Assembly (NCBI GenBank): GCA_945643635.1
Contig: CALZFC010000030.1
Location: forward strand, 124,001 to 188,000
Reading direction: 5' to 3'
DNA length: 64,000 nucleotides
From: Allodiplogaster sudhausi
Lineage: Eukaryota > Nematoda > Chromadorea > Rhabditida > Diplogasteridae
Shown here: one piece after another, positions 12,430 through 22,975 of the stretch
How positions within the stretch are numbered: position 1 is the first letter of the stretch
Layout of the letters: each line of letters opens with the position of its first letter
The notes under the pieces: generated by a model
Databases searched by the model: none
Seen by the model: only the letters and a program-made list of their open reading frames with translations
Told to the model about the DNA's origin: nothing
Program-made: the position numbers and the translations under genes

Positions 12430-13112
12430 CTACTATTTATCTCACAAACTTATCTAGTTTTGTGCATAATATTTTATTCGATAATTTATGTGTACCTGCA
12501 ATATTTTAAAAGGATGTTTAGTGTTCAATGTCAAATTATTTAATCCGTCAATCAATACCATATAAAATATTTACTGATCTGCACATGTGGATACATCCCA
12601 TTGCACTGCCAATAAGTCGCCCATTTCTCGCTGCAGGACCAAGAAAGTAGCAGTGGCTGAAAAGGTCATCGAGAGGGCCAAGAAAAAAAATTCTTCAGAT
12701 TTACAATGTCATGCGTTATATCGCAATCGTCCGCTCTGTGGAACAAGGGGAAATGTTGATGTTTCATATCGAATAAGAGTCCTTTGAAAGGGCAATTCGT
12801 TTTCGAATGCGCCATGCAATGGAAGTGACCAAAATTAGCATGCGATTTCGCCACGATGCAAATTCGACTCACTTTGGGATGCTTTCTTCATTTTCATTCC
12901 TCATGCCCTCTCATTCTTCGTCGCTTCACCGCTCGAATGTGGTCGTTTTTCAATCGTCTCTCCGCGCAGCCAGATAAAGGCTAGCATATTTCTTCTTCTT
13001 CAGCCATGTAATATTTAATAATTCCCCTTTAAATTAGCTCAATATTAAGGCTTAAGCGATATAAATAAAACGTAATTTTAGATTACGGATAAGTTATTTA
13101 AATTATTTTCAG
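12430..13112. other. Intergenic or 5' region upstream of the zinc-finger gene
   Basis: No firm exon. The first coding exon of the downstream zinc-finger gene probably lies here, because its first recognised exon starts in mid-codon after a TTTTCAG acceptor. No candidate could be joined with confidence. Confidence 0.4.
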
Positions 13113-14359
13113 ATGGCTTTCTGAAGCCGGGCAGCAAGCGACGGCTTCCGGTAGGGATCGGCGAAGAGGAATCTGCCAGGATCGTCAAGAAGTGCGCAAT
13201 GGGCCCTCCGCATGGGACCATTTCTATTCCTCGTCGTCCAGAGAAGGGCCGATCAGCTGCTCCACTTCTTCCCTCTCGCACTCTGCCTCCCGTTCCAACT
13301 CGACCCACTACCTCTCTTATCTCTCGACCATCTAATTCTCTTCCCTCTCGACCCTCTGCCTCTCTTCCCTCTCCTTCTGTTCCCCCTCCACCGCTACCCT
13401 CTCCCGCTCTCAATTCTTTCAAAGAACCCTCCGCGCCGTCTCCAACTCCGTTTGCCGCGCCCGAAATCGACTTCAGTTCGTAAAATGTGTTTATTACAAA
13501 TTATATTTAACTTTAAATACTGGTAAATAATTGGTTAACTGCAAAATTGATAGTAGAAATATATTCGAAAACAAATTGATAATTTAATTTTTTTTCAGCC
13601 GCCTCTTCTACCTTTCGAACGCACGCGTTAAGCCGAGTGAAACGGAAGAATGGATAGCAGTGCCGCTGCTTCAGCATCAGCAGGTGAACACTCTCTATTC
13701 TCTCACAGTCTCACTTTCGCTCTCGCGGTCTACTCTCTCTCTCTCTACCTCACACTCTCTCTCCTTATTTCTCATAATATCAAGTATCTTTTCTCCAGAA
13801 AGAAGAGGATCGCTGCCTCGACCGCCTTCTCCTCATGCATGTCCCTTCGCTGAAGGAGTTCATCCAGCGATTCGAGCTGAAAGTCGCCAGAATTCGCGCA
13901 GAGAAGGAAGAGAAGCGAGAGGGAACGAGAAGAAGAGAGACGCAGAGGAGAGCAAGGAGAAGGACGGGGACGGAGAAGAGATGAAAGAGAACGAAGAGCT
14001 GGAGGAGGGCGAGTTGGAAAATGCAGAAACGGAGAAGGCCGAGAACCAGAAGAAGTTCAAGTATGCCTCATTATTTTTAAATTAGAAAAAAAACTAAATA
14101 TAACTTGATCCTAGATAGCTTAAAATGAGCAAAAGGGTATTAAAATTTTTTTTTTGTGAAATATTTCAGGATTCCGAAACGGCCGCCGCGTCCCGTTTCT
14201 CCGTTCCGCCCCGTCGTGAGCCAATCGGTCATCGTTGCTTCTGTCACTTCCAAGAATCCCGACCTGTTCGAGCAGCACGAAGAAGAGCTGCAGGAGGAGG
14301 AGCCAGTGGAGGGAGAGGGTCAGTGCGGGGAATAAGGGCGAGAGAACCGGGAGAGAGAC

Positions 14360-14390
<31 letters not shown>

Positions 14391-16378
14391 GAGAGAGACA
14401 GAGAGAGTCAGAGAGAGAGAGAGAGATAGAGAGAGACAGAGAGAGAGAGAAAGAGAGACAGAGAGAGAGAGAAGAGATTTGCTGGTGTGAATGAAGAAAT
14501 TGTTGCGAAATTTAATTCTTGTTAAACATTTTAAACAAAATTAAGAAGATAATTATAGTTAGTGGATGCTTCACTCATGTTTTGCAGAGCCTGCACTGGA
14601 GACGCGCAAGCCGGAGATGAAGAAACGAGAGATTCTCGCGTGCGTCTACTGCGAGAAGAAGTTCGAGTTGTACCAGTCGCTACGCAAGCACATTGCTACG
14701 GTTAGAGAGATAAATAGAGAGTGAGAGAGAAAGTGATTGAGAAGAGAGAGAGAGACGAAGAGAGAGAGAGAGAGAGAGGAAGAGAATAGAAAGAGTAGAG
14801 AGTAAAAGAAGAGGGGGAGAATGTTGGGTGAAAAAAGATGTCAACGAAGGAAGTGAAATGGAATATCGAGGGTGCTTTTGAATTAGAAACGCACAATTTT
14901 GAATGGAGCTAGAGAAGGACGTCAGGAGTGAGGACGGGAAGGGAGAAGAAGGATGATGGAGGCAGAAAAATAAATAAAAATAATTATGGTGCGTCTTGCA
15001 TACGGTAACGCGTCACCCTTTGAGGTCCACGAGTCGGGTACGCTCGGATGTGACATTTGCGGCAGGCGGCTCAGCAAACGCAGCTCGCTTCGTCGACACA
15101 TTGAGCGGCATCGGGCTAGTTGATGAAATACACTTTGAGATGCCTAAGTTAGGGCGATTACTTTGTAAAGAATGAATAAGTTAAAGAAATGTCTATATAG
15201 CTTCTTTATGAAATTATATTGATAATTCAACAAAATTTGCATCAACGCCCTCGCTGCCACGTCTGCGGCGCGAAGCCACCCGACTCCGAGCAGCTCCGGC
15301 TGCACTACAAGAGTAGCGGCCATGGAATACGGTAGGGGATTCTTTCCCTGTCTCTCTCTCACTCTCTCTTCTCTCTCTCATTATATTTCCCAAGCTCTCT
15401 CTCTCACTCTCTTCTCTCTCTCTCTTCTCTCATTATATTTCCCTCGCTCTCTTTCTCTCTCTCTCTCTCTCTCCTTCCTCTCTCTGATTATATTTCCCTC
15501 TCTCTCTCTCTCTCTCTCTCTTCTTCTCTCTCCCTCTTTCTCTCTCCCTCTCTCTCCGTCTCCCTGACGTTATATTTCTCTCGCTCTTTCTCTCTCTCTC
15601 TCTTTTTTCCTTTCCAATTTTTCGACATGCTTACTAAAATAATTGAGATGCTACCGATTAACAAAACATGTATATGTACAATTATACATACTTTTTAGAT
15701 ATGACGAGCAAGGCAGACAGCTCGAGCAGCGCATGGAGTGGCAGGTCAGCAGGGATTCTTGTATGATAACCACCTTAATCTACGGCCCATACTGCATTGC
15801 CGTAATCCAACGATCGTCTCGAGACCTGACACAACTTTGAGAGTCTTTCTAGACGAAACAAGCTCGCTCGCGCTGCCAGATCCAGAACGCAGTTGCTGCC
15901 AGCGAAGAAGGAGCCGTCGCCACTTCTCAGCAGCCACTGGAAGATAGAAAGGCGAGATTCGATTCTTACTTTGTCACGGCGAAACGGATATTTGTGGCCA
16001 CTAATTGTTTACAATAAAAAACGTAACTCAATGAATAATGTTCTTTGCTTTGCTGTAGATGGGAGACGAAGCGAGTGCTGCAGCGGCCGAAGAGAACATG
16101 AATGAGACGTGCGGCGATTCAAAGATGGCTGAATTGCAAGAGAAAAAGGTGAGGATGGAGAAAAGGATTTCTTTCTCTAAATGTCACAATCAGTTCCAAT
16201 TTCTCATTCTCCTTCTTTGTCGTTTTTTTCTTTCTCTCTCTCTTTCTCCTCTCTCTCTCTCTTTCTCTCTCACGCACATTCCTGACTCTCTTTCTCTCTC
16301 TCACTACTTCAGGCAGCCATGGAACTCCCGGCATTTGACGAAGCAGCCGCAGCTGCAGCGGCCATTGCAGATGACTGA
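13113..16378 (+). CDS. C2H2 zinc-finger protein, multi-exon, 5' end not found
   Basis: Recognised exons: 13113-13479 (Pro/Ser-rich, many PSRP/LPS repeats); 13599-13683; from 13799 (helical, charged, with LKEFIQRFELKVARIRAEKEE); an exon starting near 14170 rich in PKRPPRPV then acidic; about 14588-14700 with CVYCEKKFELYQSLRKH; about 15031-15120 completing finger one (VH) and giving CDICGRRLSKRSSLRRHIERH; about 15250-15330 with CHVCGAKPPDSEQLRLHY; then 15700-15753, about 15853-15955, 16058-16149 and 16315-16378, ending in an Ala-rich stretch and TGA. Two classical C2H2 fingers and one variant finger suggest nucleic-acid binding. In exon 3 the helical frame hits a stop while the acidic frame (EESKEKDGDGEE) continues to the donor, so a one-base indel or an unrecognised mini-intron lies near 13905-13935. 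The acceptor before the third finger is also unclear. Family identity is otherwise unknown. Confidence 0.6.
14355..14480. repeat. GA/GACA microsatellite in a zinc-finger gene intron
   Basis: A purine-rich GAGAGACA tract lies just after the GTCAGT donor of the acidic exon. A second GA run is at about 14735-14780. Confidence 0.8.
15350..15610. repeat. CT microsatellite in a zinc-finger gene intron
   Basis: About 260 nt of CTCTCT runs interrupted by a recurring TTATATTTCCC, giving a higher-order repeat of roughly 50-60 nt. A similar CT tract lies in the next-to-last intron at about 16220-16310. Confidence 0.8.
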
Positions 16379-17065
16379 GTCCCTCCGTCCTTTTTCTTCC
16401 TCAACTGTCCTCATTCTCTATTGTGTAGTTCTGACCCCGCTGAGAACGCTGACCCAGGCATTGATTCATTTCAGCCTGAGTGTCTCCTTTGTGAGCAGCT
16501 ATTATTAATGATTAGAGAGAAAAAAATGTTTTATCATTTTCCGTGTTTGTTGTGCTTTATCTGATGTTTGGGTCCGATATACTATATATAAATGTTATTG
16601 TTTTTGCTGAAATGTTTCGACTGTAAATGCATAAGCGATGGAAAACATCAAATAGGAGTGCCCACTTTACATCCTACATACATATGTATGTATGTATATT
16701 CTGGCAATGAACCATCTGTAACATGAAAAACGAGGTCGATGTCAATTCTCTTTATATTGAGATAGTATGTCAGGCGATAACCAAAGGTGGGCAATTGTAG
16801 CATTTTGAAACATTGGTATTTCTTTTTTGTTGGTATTTGTGTGCGTCGAACAGCGACTTTAGCCTGTTCTGATGCTTAAAATTCTGTGGCAAATGTGAAT
16901 GCGTTATTTGTTTATAAAAAGGCAAAGCAGAAATACGGGAGATAATCGAATAGAATAGGGCTCCCGCAAGCAAGCAAAGGGATATTGAGTGTAGTTTTCC
17001 TCTTTTCGACAAGTCGAGGATATTGAGAGTTTGTCCTTGTTGCGGAAGCAGATGGAATCTGCCAT
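16379..17065. other. Convergent intergenic space
   Basis: Lies between the 3' ends of the zinc-finger gene (plus) and the cathepsin-like pseudogene (minus). No further exon seen. Confidence 0.5.
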
Positions 17066-17866
17066 CTACAGCTTCGGCTCGCCAGCGACCACGGCCGCTT
17101 CGATGCCGCATTCGTCGTGGCCACGTCGGATCTTGAAGAAGCCTGCAATCAATTATTATTTAAACTTTTCCACCGTTGATAATTATTGGTTGTGAAAAAT
17201 AAAAATAAATAGAATTAAAACAATAAGCTTTTTTTGTTGCCATAATAAGACTAATATTCAAGATGGCTGTTGCACCTTCGAGTCCCCAGTCAGTGTTCCA
17301 CGAGTTGGCGACGAGCCAGTACTTGACGCCGTTCTCAACGCCCCACCCGAGAATCTTGACGGCGTGGCCGCCCTCGACTGCGCCGGCCATGTGCTGAAGG
17401 GAGAGAGGAGAATGATGCAATGTCAAGGGCAAGGATTCGACCGGAAGAGATTGGCTAACATGGTAGACTCCGCTGCGGTAGTGCATAAAGTCCGCGTAGA
17501 CGGTGAAGGCCGCTTCGACCGGCCCGTTCTTCATGATCTCCTCCTGGATTGCCGCTTTCGGCGAGTGCCTTTCCCTTCAGCTCGTGGATAGGCGTGGCCG
17601 CCGCGAGGCCTACGAGGGCCACGAACACCAGTGCCTGTATTGTTTCGTGTTCTTCTTATTCCGTAATTACATAAAGTTATCAAAAATATCAATTGTCCGC
17701 CTTTGTTAGGAAACGATCTATTGTATGAACGATAAATTAAATAAATGAATAATAATATTATTATTATTGCTGAAATAGTACTTTTTACATTTGTGACTAG
17801 AATTTATTTTTTTAGGAGAAGAAAAGTGCATGCGAAAAAGGCCAAAAATGTTCGAGCACATACCAT
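17066..17866 (-). pseudogene. Cathepsin B-like cysteine protease, internally deleted and out of frame
   Basis: Four minus-strand exons are visible. 17864-17866 is a lone ATG followed by GTATGT. 17634-17460 begins with a signal-peptide-like stretch (ALVFVALVGLAAATP, then [11 protein letters not shown]) and switches near 17555 to the mature-protease sequence [16 protein letters not shown]. 17393-17276 has [15 protein letters not shown] and [10 protein letters not shown], carrying the catalytic His and Asn. 17142-17066 has FFKIRRGHDECGIE and the stop. The propeptide and the CGSCWAF region with the catalytic Cys are absent, and the two halves of exon 2 are in different frames. A deletion therefore joined the signal exon to a late catalytic exon. 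The remaining splice sites still agree in phase, so the loss looks recent. Confidence 0.75.
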
Positions 17867-18010
17867 TTCGCTGCAATCGATTTCGAGCCGACTGCTGGGC
17901 TATGGAGCTTTTCCTCACTCTTGTGCGTCTTAAATACCCAGACCTCCTCTGAACTGATAGCAAAGATCTCTTGGTTGGCTTCAACTTACCCGCGCTCATT
18001 GGTGTTTTGA
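17867..18010 (-). promoter_or_regulatory. Promoter and 5' leader of the cathepsin-like locus, with a second copy at 22.3-22.4 kb
   Basis: Upstream of the lone start codon are a TATA-like TATTTAAG and a conserved block that recurs near 22285-22440 on the same strand, including the identical AAATGGTATGT around the start codon and donor. About 85% of about 150 nt matches by eye. Confidence 0.55.
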
Positions 18011-18024
18011 AATTCACCCTCTTC

Positions 18025-18944
18025 GCTGAACTAATCTCTTTCTCTCTCGCTCTCTCTCGCTCTTTCTCTCTCGCGCTCTCTCTCTCTCTCTCGCTCTTTC
18101 TCTCTCGCTCTCTCTCTCTCTCTCTCGTCATGCACCTCTCATCCCCTTTGCACCTGCTATCCCTACATACATACATATATAGATAAAGTCAATTGTAGAC
18201 GCACTTATCATATAGTGTCTGACTGCATTCACGCAAATAAAATTCTTCCCGTCCGTTCTCCGTTCTTCTCTCTTAACAGATTTAATTACTCGATCACGGC
18301 TACTCTTCCTGACAGCAGCATCTCTTACTCTCTTTCTTAGAATAAAGACTCTTTCTCTTGTCCCATATCTTTCCTTGACAATATTACATGCTCTCTCAAT
18401 ACCGCGCATTGATGTTATAAATGCCTTGAAGGAGAACAACTTCTCCTTTCTTGCGCATCTAGTATGTACATATGTATGTTTGTATATATGTACATCTATG
18501 TACTATAGTCTCCGTCCATCTTAAGATTTCCTCAAATTTTGCCCTCCTTAATGACACTTCCCTAGCAATCTGTGGCTCCCTGCAAATTTATGGAATACAT
18601 ACCTCTATTTCCATCAAAAAATAAAACTCTCTTTTCAATATGCCACATACACACATCTCTCCAAGTCTTCTTTGTTCAACCTAACTCTCTCTCTCTCTCT
18701 GTCTTTCTGCTTTCTCTTTTACTTTTTCCTGAGACAATTCGATTTTATATTTACAAACCTATCACTTTTCTCACTGTCATATGGCTTTTGAAACTGTTCA
18801 TCCCACTCTTCCAGATTTTCTTCCTGCTTCACTATTTTTTTATATATATACACTGTAACTTCCCATCGCTTTTCACCCAATTATCCTCTCCCTTCCCACA
18901 TGAAGTATAATCTTATCTTCCTCTCTCTCTCTTTCTCTCTCTCG

Positions 18945-18982
<38 letters not shown>

Positions 18983-19080
18983 AACTCTCCCTCTTTTCCT
19001 CTCTATCACTTTTTCAATTTGTTAGCTATCAAAAATTAATTAGTTTTTTTTCACTGTTGATAAGCCAAATTTCGCAAAAG
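18025..19080. repeat. Pyrimidine-rich spacer with several CT microsatellites
   Basis: CT tracts at about 18028-18130, 18680-18715 and 18920-18985, with a GA tract at 19328-19375 just beyond. No coding exon recognised. Confidence 0.6.
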
Positions 19081-19086
19081 CAATAT

Positions 19087-19324
19087 TTATTGGCTTGGAA
19101 GTCTACTCTAACTCGGTGACGGAAGTGTTGTCCAGGAACGAGAGGTAACTGCGGGATTTATGTTAATGCAAAAATTCAAGCGTAGATAACAGAAGTTCCC
19201 CTTAAAGCAGCACGAAACTCAACCTTAATTTATTTGAATTTTCATGTTGCGTCTCTCTAATGTTTCAAGCAAAAAAATAAGTTTTGGCACCTTTAAGGGA
19301 GAGAGAGATCAGAGAAGCTCTCGT

Positions 19325-19366
<42 letters not shown>

Positions 19367-19852
19367 AGAGAGAGATGCCCCCTTCCACCGTGAATAAAAA
19401 GCACATTAGTGAGCGAGATGTATTTTGATATTCAATTATTGCTAATAAATGAAAAAAGTTAATAAAAAAGAATTGTGTTGCTATTATAAAATATATAGCG
19501 AGAGTGAAGAAATGTGGTAAGGGCTGAAAGATCTGGCAAAGCAAGAGGTTGGATGAAAAATGAGCCAAAAACTTGCCTTTCCCTGGCGAAAGGGCGAAAG
19601 AGCAAGACGCAATTATAAAATTCAGGAAAATTGAAATAAAAAGGTTGAGTCTCGTGCTCTTTTAAACAGCTTTCTTGAATTCAAGTGTTTGGCTTAGGCA
19701 AACAGAAATAGAAGTTAAAGTACTCACTCCACAATTGAATAAGCCAGCTTCGGCCGATCTTCTTCTGCTGACCTGCGACCAGTCTTTTCCAGTCAGGCTT
19801 CATCACCTGTCTTATCGCTGGCATTATCGCTGTTTGCGCTTGAGTAGTCATC
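19087..19852 (-). CDS. Possible small minus-strand gene, unrecognised
   Basis: A candidate exon at about 19852-19727 opens with ATG and a Gln/Thr-rich start (MTTQAQTAIMPAIRQVMK), then a basic stretch, and ends at a good GTGAGT donor. A candidate last exon at about 19140-19087 follows a CCCGCAG acceptor, reads YLSFLDNTSVTELE and stops. The phases do not match directly, so an intervening exon is needed. No family recognised; this may not be a gene. Confidence 0.22.
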
Positions 19853-20782
19853 GTTGGCCGGTTAGGCGATATGGGTTGATATAGATATGGAGAGGTAGAG
19901 ACAGACATAGAGAGAGAAGTAGAGATGGAGACAGACAGAGAGAGAAGTAGAGATGGAGACAGAGATATAGAAAGAAATAGAGATGGAGACAAACAAAGAG
20001 AGAGAAGTAGAGATAGAAAGTGCTTGAGAGCGAGAGCCAGGTGTCCCGAGACCGGCCCCTCTCTGCCGTGGCTCACTCCCACACCTATTTAGTTGCTCTC
20101 ATTCTCGTTCTCTTTGCACGAACGGAGAAGCCATGCTTCTTTCCTTTACATATTTATTCTATACTTAATTTTTAGCGAAATGTCGTAAATTACTATTATT
20201 ATACGGTCACTTTTCTTCCTCTAAATTTCTATTTCAAGTTCGCTCATACACAGCGACTTCTTCTCGTTCAATGGCAGCTTCTAATTGCTTATTCGCTTTG
20301 AGCATCGAATATGCTTTTTGAAATAAAGTACCCCGAATAAGGTCAGTCAGTACGTCCTTCTTTTTGTAAGAGCTCTTAAATGCATAGCCAACTCTATAAC
20401 ACGGTGCATGCATTCTAATCTTTTTTCGCCTGATTGTGTTTATTACAGCGAGTACTCTTCATCACGGGATTCTGATTGAAATTAACTTCTTCTTTTTATT
20501 ATACACAACAACTTGAAAAATTGCTGCAAACCGACAACGCAGTTCTTCTTAATATCACACAAAGGCATCTTCAGAATATTGTAGATAAGATGGGCGTGCC
20601 AAACATTCACTTTTACAGGATATTCAGCCCCCTTCGAATGAGAGGGGTTTGTGATTAATCCTATATTTTAATTACTGTAAATCTACATGCCAGTTACATA
20701 AATCTGTTCAATTGTTTTTTTATTTAAAAAATACATACATTTAATATTTTTATAAATGGTTATTTTTAAATAAATTAGCATT

Positions 20783-21520
20783 GCCCTTCCCGGAAAGGTT
20801 CAACCGCCGTCTCAACTGGAATTCCAAAGAGCACTGCGGAGTCGCCGAGGTTTTCCTCAACGTCAAAGCTCTGGCTACCGGAGTCTTCCACAAGCCGTCA
20901 GCCGTCATTCTGGGTTAGCAGAAAAAAAACCTAACGACATGTTTAAATTCTCACAGGTCGGCCTAGTAATCGTGTCCTCTTTCATCCTCGGTCTCTTATT
21001 CTCCTCAGCATTTTATGTCGGAAGAACAGTCGTTTGTTTGAAATGAGGTAAGATAAGCTATAATCCTAGCTGATTCTTCTCTCTGTCACCCTCATCAATT
21101 AAGGTTTACCTTGGGCTGATAACCACGATGTCAATGGTAGTAATCGTAAGTATCTTGACAGGCCTAAAGCGCACGTCCTTCCTGTTCTCGGTAAGTTTAC
21201 AAAGTAATCATAGTTTTTATTGCCAAGGGCAATACTTAAACATTTTACCAAAACATAACTGATAAACAATACAGGCATCTACATCCTGCTAGAGATTCTC
21301 CCAATTGCTGTAACAGTAATCGTTGTCTCGGCTACTGGTGGAAGGAAGAAGCCCCTCCAGAAAGCGCAAGTGAAACCAGTCTACTCAATTTTTTCATATC
21401 TGTTTCAAACAATATTTGTAAATGTACAGGAAGTCATTCAGTGTATTACCGGCAAAGAAGACGGTGAACTTGACCTTGATGATTGTGGCCCTCGCCACAG
21501 TATGGTGGAATCAGTGAGTT
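20783..21520 (+). pseudogene. Remnants of a multipass membrane protein gene, unrecognised
   Basis: Several short open blocks bounded by splice-like sites encode hydrophobic segments: VGLVIVSSFILGLLFSSAF (about 20960), VYLGLITTMSMVVIVSIL (about 21105) followed by TGLKRTSFLFS, IYILLEILPIAVTVIVVSA (about 21275), and LTLMIVALATVWW (about 21473). A globular block at 20783-20915 precedes them. The phases of neighbouring blocks conflict and stops intervene, so a continuous gene could not be built. It may be a degraded transporter or receptor. Confidence 0.35.
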
Positions 21521-22079
21521 ATTTCTAGATTTAGTGCTTTCTCAGAAATATTATTTTTCAATAATTTCAATATCAAAAAGTAATTGAGAATGCTGCCCGA
21601 ACGAATGTATGCGTCGTAATTTGGTTATATCTCATTTTAAGGCTGAAGCATTTGCCTGCGCTTTTCAGTGTTGTATTGCTCTAATCGTTTCACAATGATA
21701 AATTGTTTACTGAACTCATTCGTATTCTTTATTTTACAATGGAAAACTGATTTTATAAAGGGGGTTGTAAATGGAGAATGATGTATGCAATTAGAATCCG
21801 GGAGTGCAAAAGGACAGCTCTGACTGAAGAGATATTTGGTGATACTTAGATTCCAACTTCAAGTGGCGGCTTCCCTTCTCATCAGTCGCGGCATTCGAAG
21901 GAAATCGTTGACGTTGTCCAGCTGAACTCGTTGTTTGTTCAGGAAATATTCATTTATAAAAGAAATATTGTCGTGAAAGCAGTGCAAATTATCTCGACAC
22001 CGGATATTTTTTAAGCGATGTCAGGATATTTTTTCTTCATAATATTAAATAAGAAATAATAGTTGACTTTTATTTTAAA

Positions 22080-22290
22080 ACTCTGCATGGCAGCGCCCTT
22101 GTAGAGGCTGTTGTAAAAGACGAGGAGAGGCAGAAGGGCAAAAAGGAAGGCAGATATCGCTGGCCGCCGCGCCCACATCGGATCCCCCTCATTGGGGGAG
22201 AAAATTAACTTCGGCACGGGACGTGAAAAATGGTGTTAGATCATAGTGAAACGAACACCGGCGGTTTCATTGAACTCTACATACCATTTC
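22080..22290 (-). pseudogene. Rearranged partial copy of the ionotropic-receptor TM3 exon
   Basis: The minus strand reads PMWARRPAISAFLFALL, the same as the TM3 exon of the ionotropic-receptor-like gene at 24.26-24.43 kb. The bases that follow this segment in the parent exon are also present, but on the other side (22205-22280), so the two pieces are permuted. This fits the remains of a tandem duplication. It abuts the second copy of the cathepsin promoter. Confidence 0.55.
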
Positions 22291-22440
22291 GCTACAACCG
22301 ATTTCTTGCCGAATGCTGGAGCTTTTCCTCACTCGTAAGCGTCTTAAATACCCAGACCTCCTTTGAACTGATAGCAAGCATCTCTTGGTTGGCTTTAACT
22401 TTCCACACTTATTGGTGTTATTGTTGTTTTCTTCTCGGAG
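22285..22440 (-). promoter_or_regulatory. Second copy of the cathepsin-type promoter and start exon
   Basis: Same TATTTAAG box, leader and ATG followed by GTATGT as at 17.86-18.0 kb. No cathepsin exon follows; the adjacent downstream sequence is the permuted ionotropic-receptor fragment. Confidence 0.55.
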
Positions 22441-22975
22441 GGCAGATGTTAAAGTTGGGTTGGCAAGAGAGCGAGGCATTTTTAGAAGGCAATACTGCCA
22501 CTTTTTTCATCCTGTGAGCAGAGGCCCAAAAATGGGGTGAATTGAAGATAAGAGGTGGCAAAGATGTTTTGCAGTAATAGAACTGGAAAATGAACCTGTG
22601 AATTTGTTTCCTTGCCATACACATGTGCATAAGATGTACATGTCGAATAAAAATTGGACGTGCAAATTTGAGTTCATAATAATAAACTCTGATACTTCGA
22701 GTCCGTTTGCATTTGTTTAAAAAAACATATTTACATACATTTTCGGTAGTTCTAATAGAGTCCTTGAACGACAACGCCCGACAATTTACACTACCACTCA
22801 ACTTCAGAAGTTACAGTTTTATTAAATGCTTCAATTGATGTTCAATATCTTGATATAATCTGCCTTTAACACATATGTATGTATCCACAATATAATTGTC
22901 TTTCAGAGTGAGATGCAAAGCAAAAAATACATATACTGATAATAAACAAGAAACATGCTTTAAATACGTTCACCT

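Noticed and set aside
14235..14490. Long basic RERERERE frames
   Set aside because: Microsatellite translation within an intron of the zinc-finger gene; the real exon uses another frame and ends at GTCAGT.
19681..20082. 133-aa minus-strand frame rich in Leu/Ser
   Set aside because: Mostly a translated CT/GA repeat; only the last part has a plausible exon, reported separately at low confidence.
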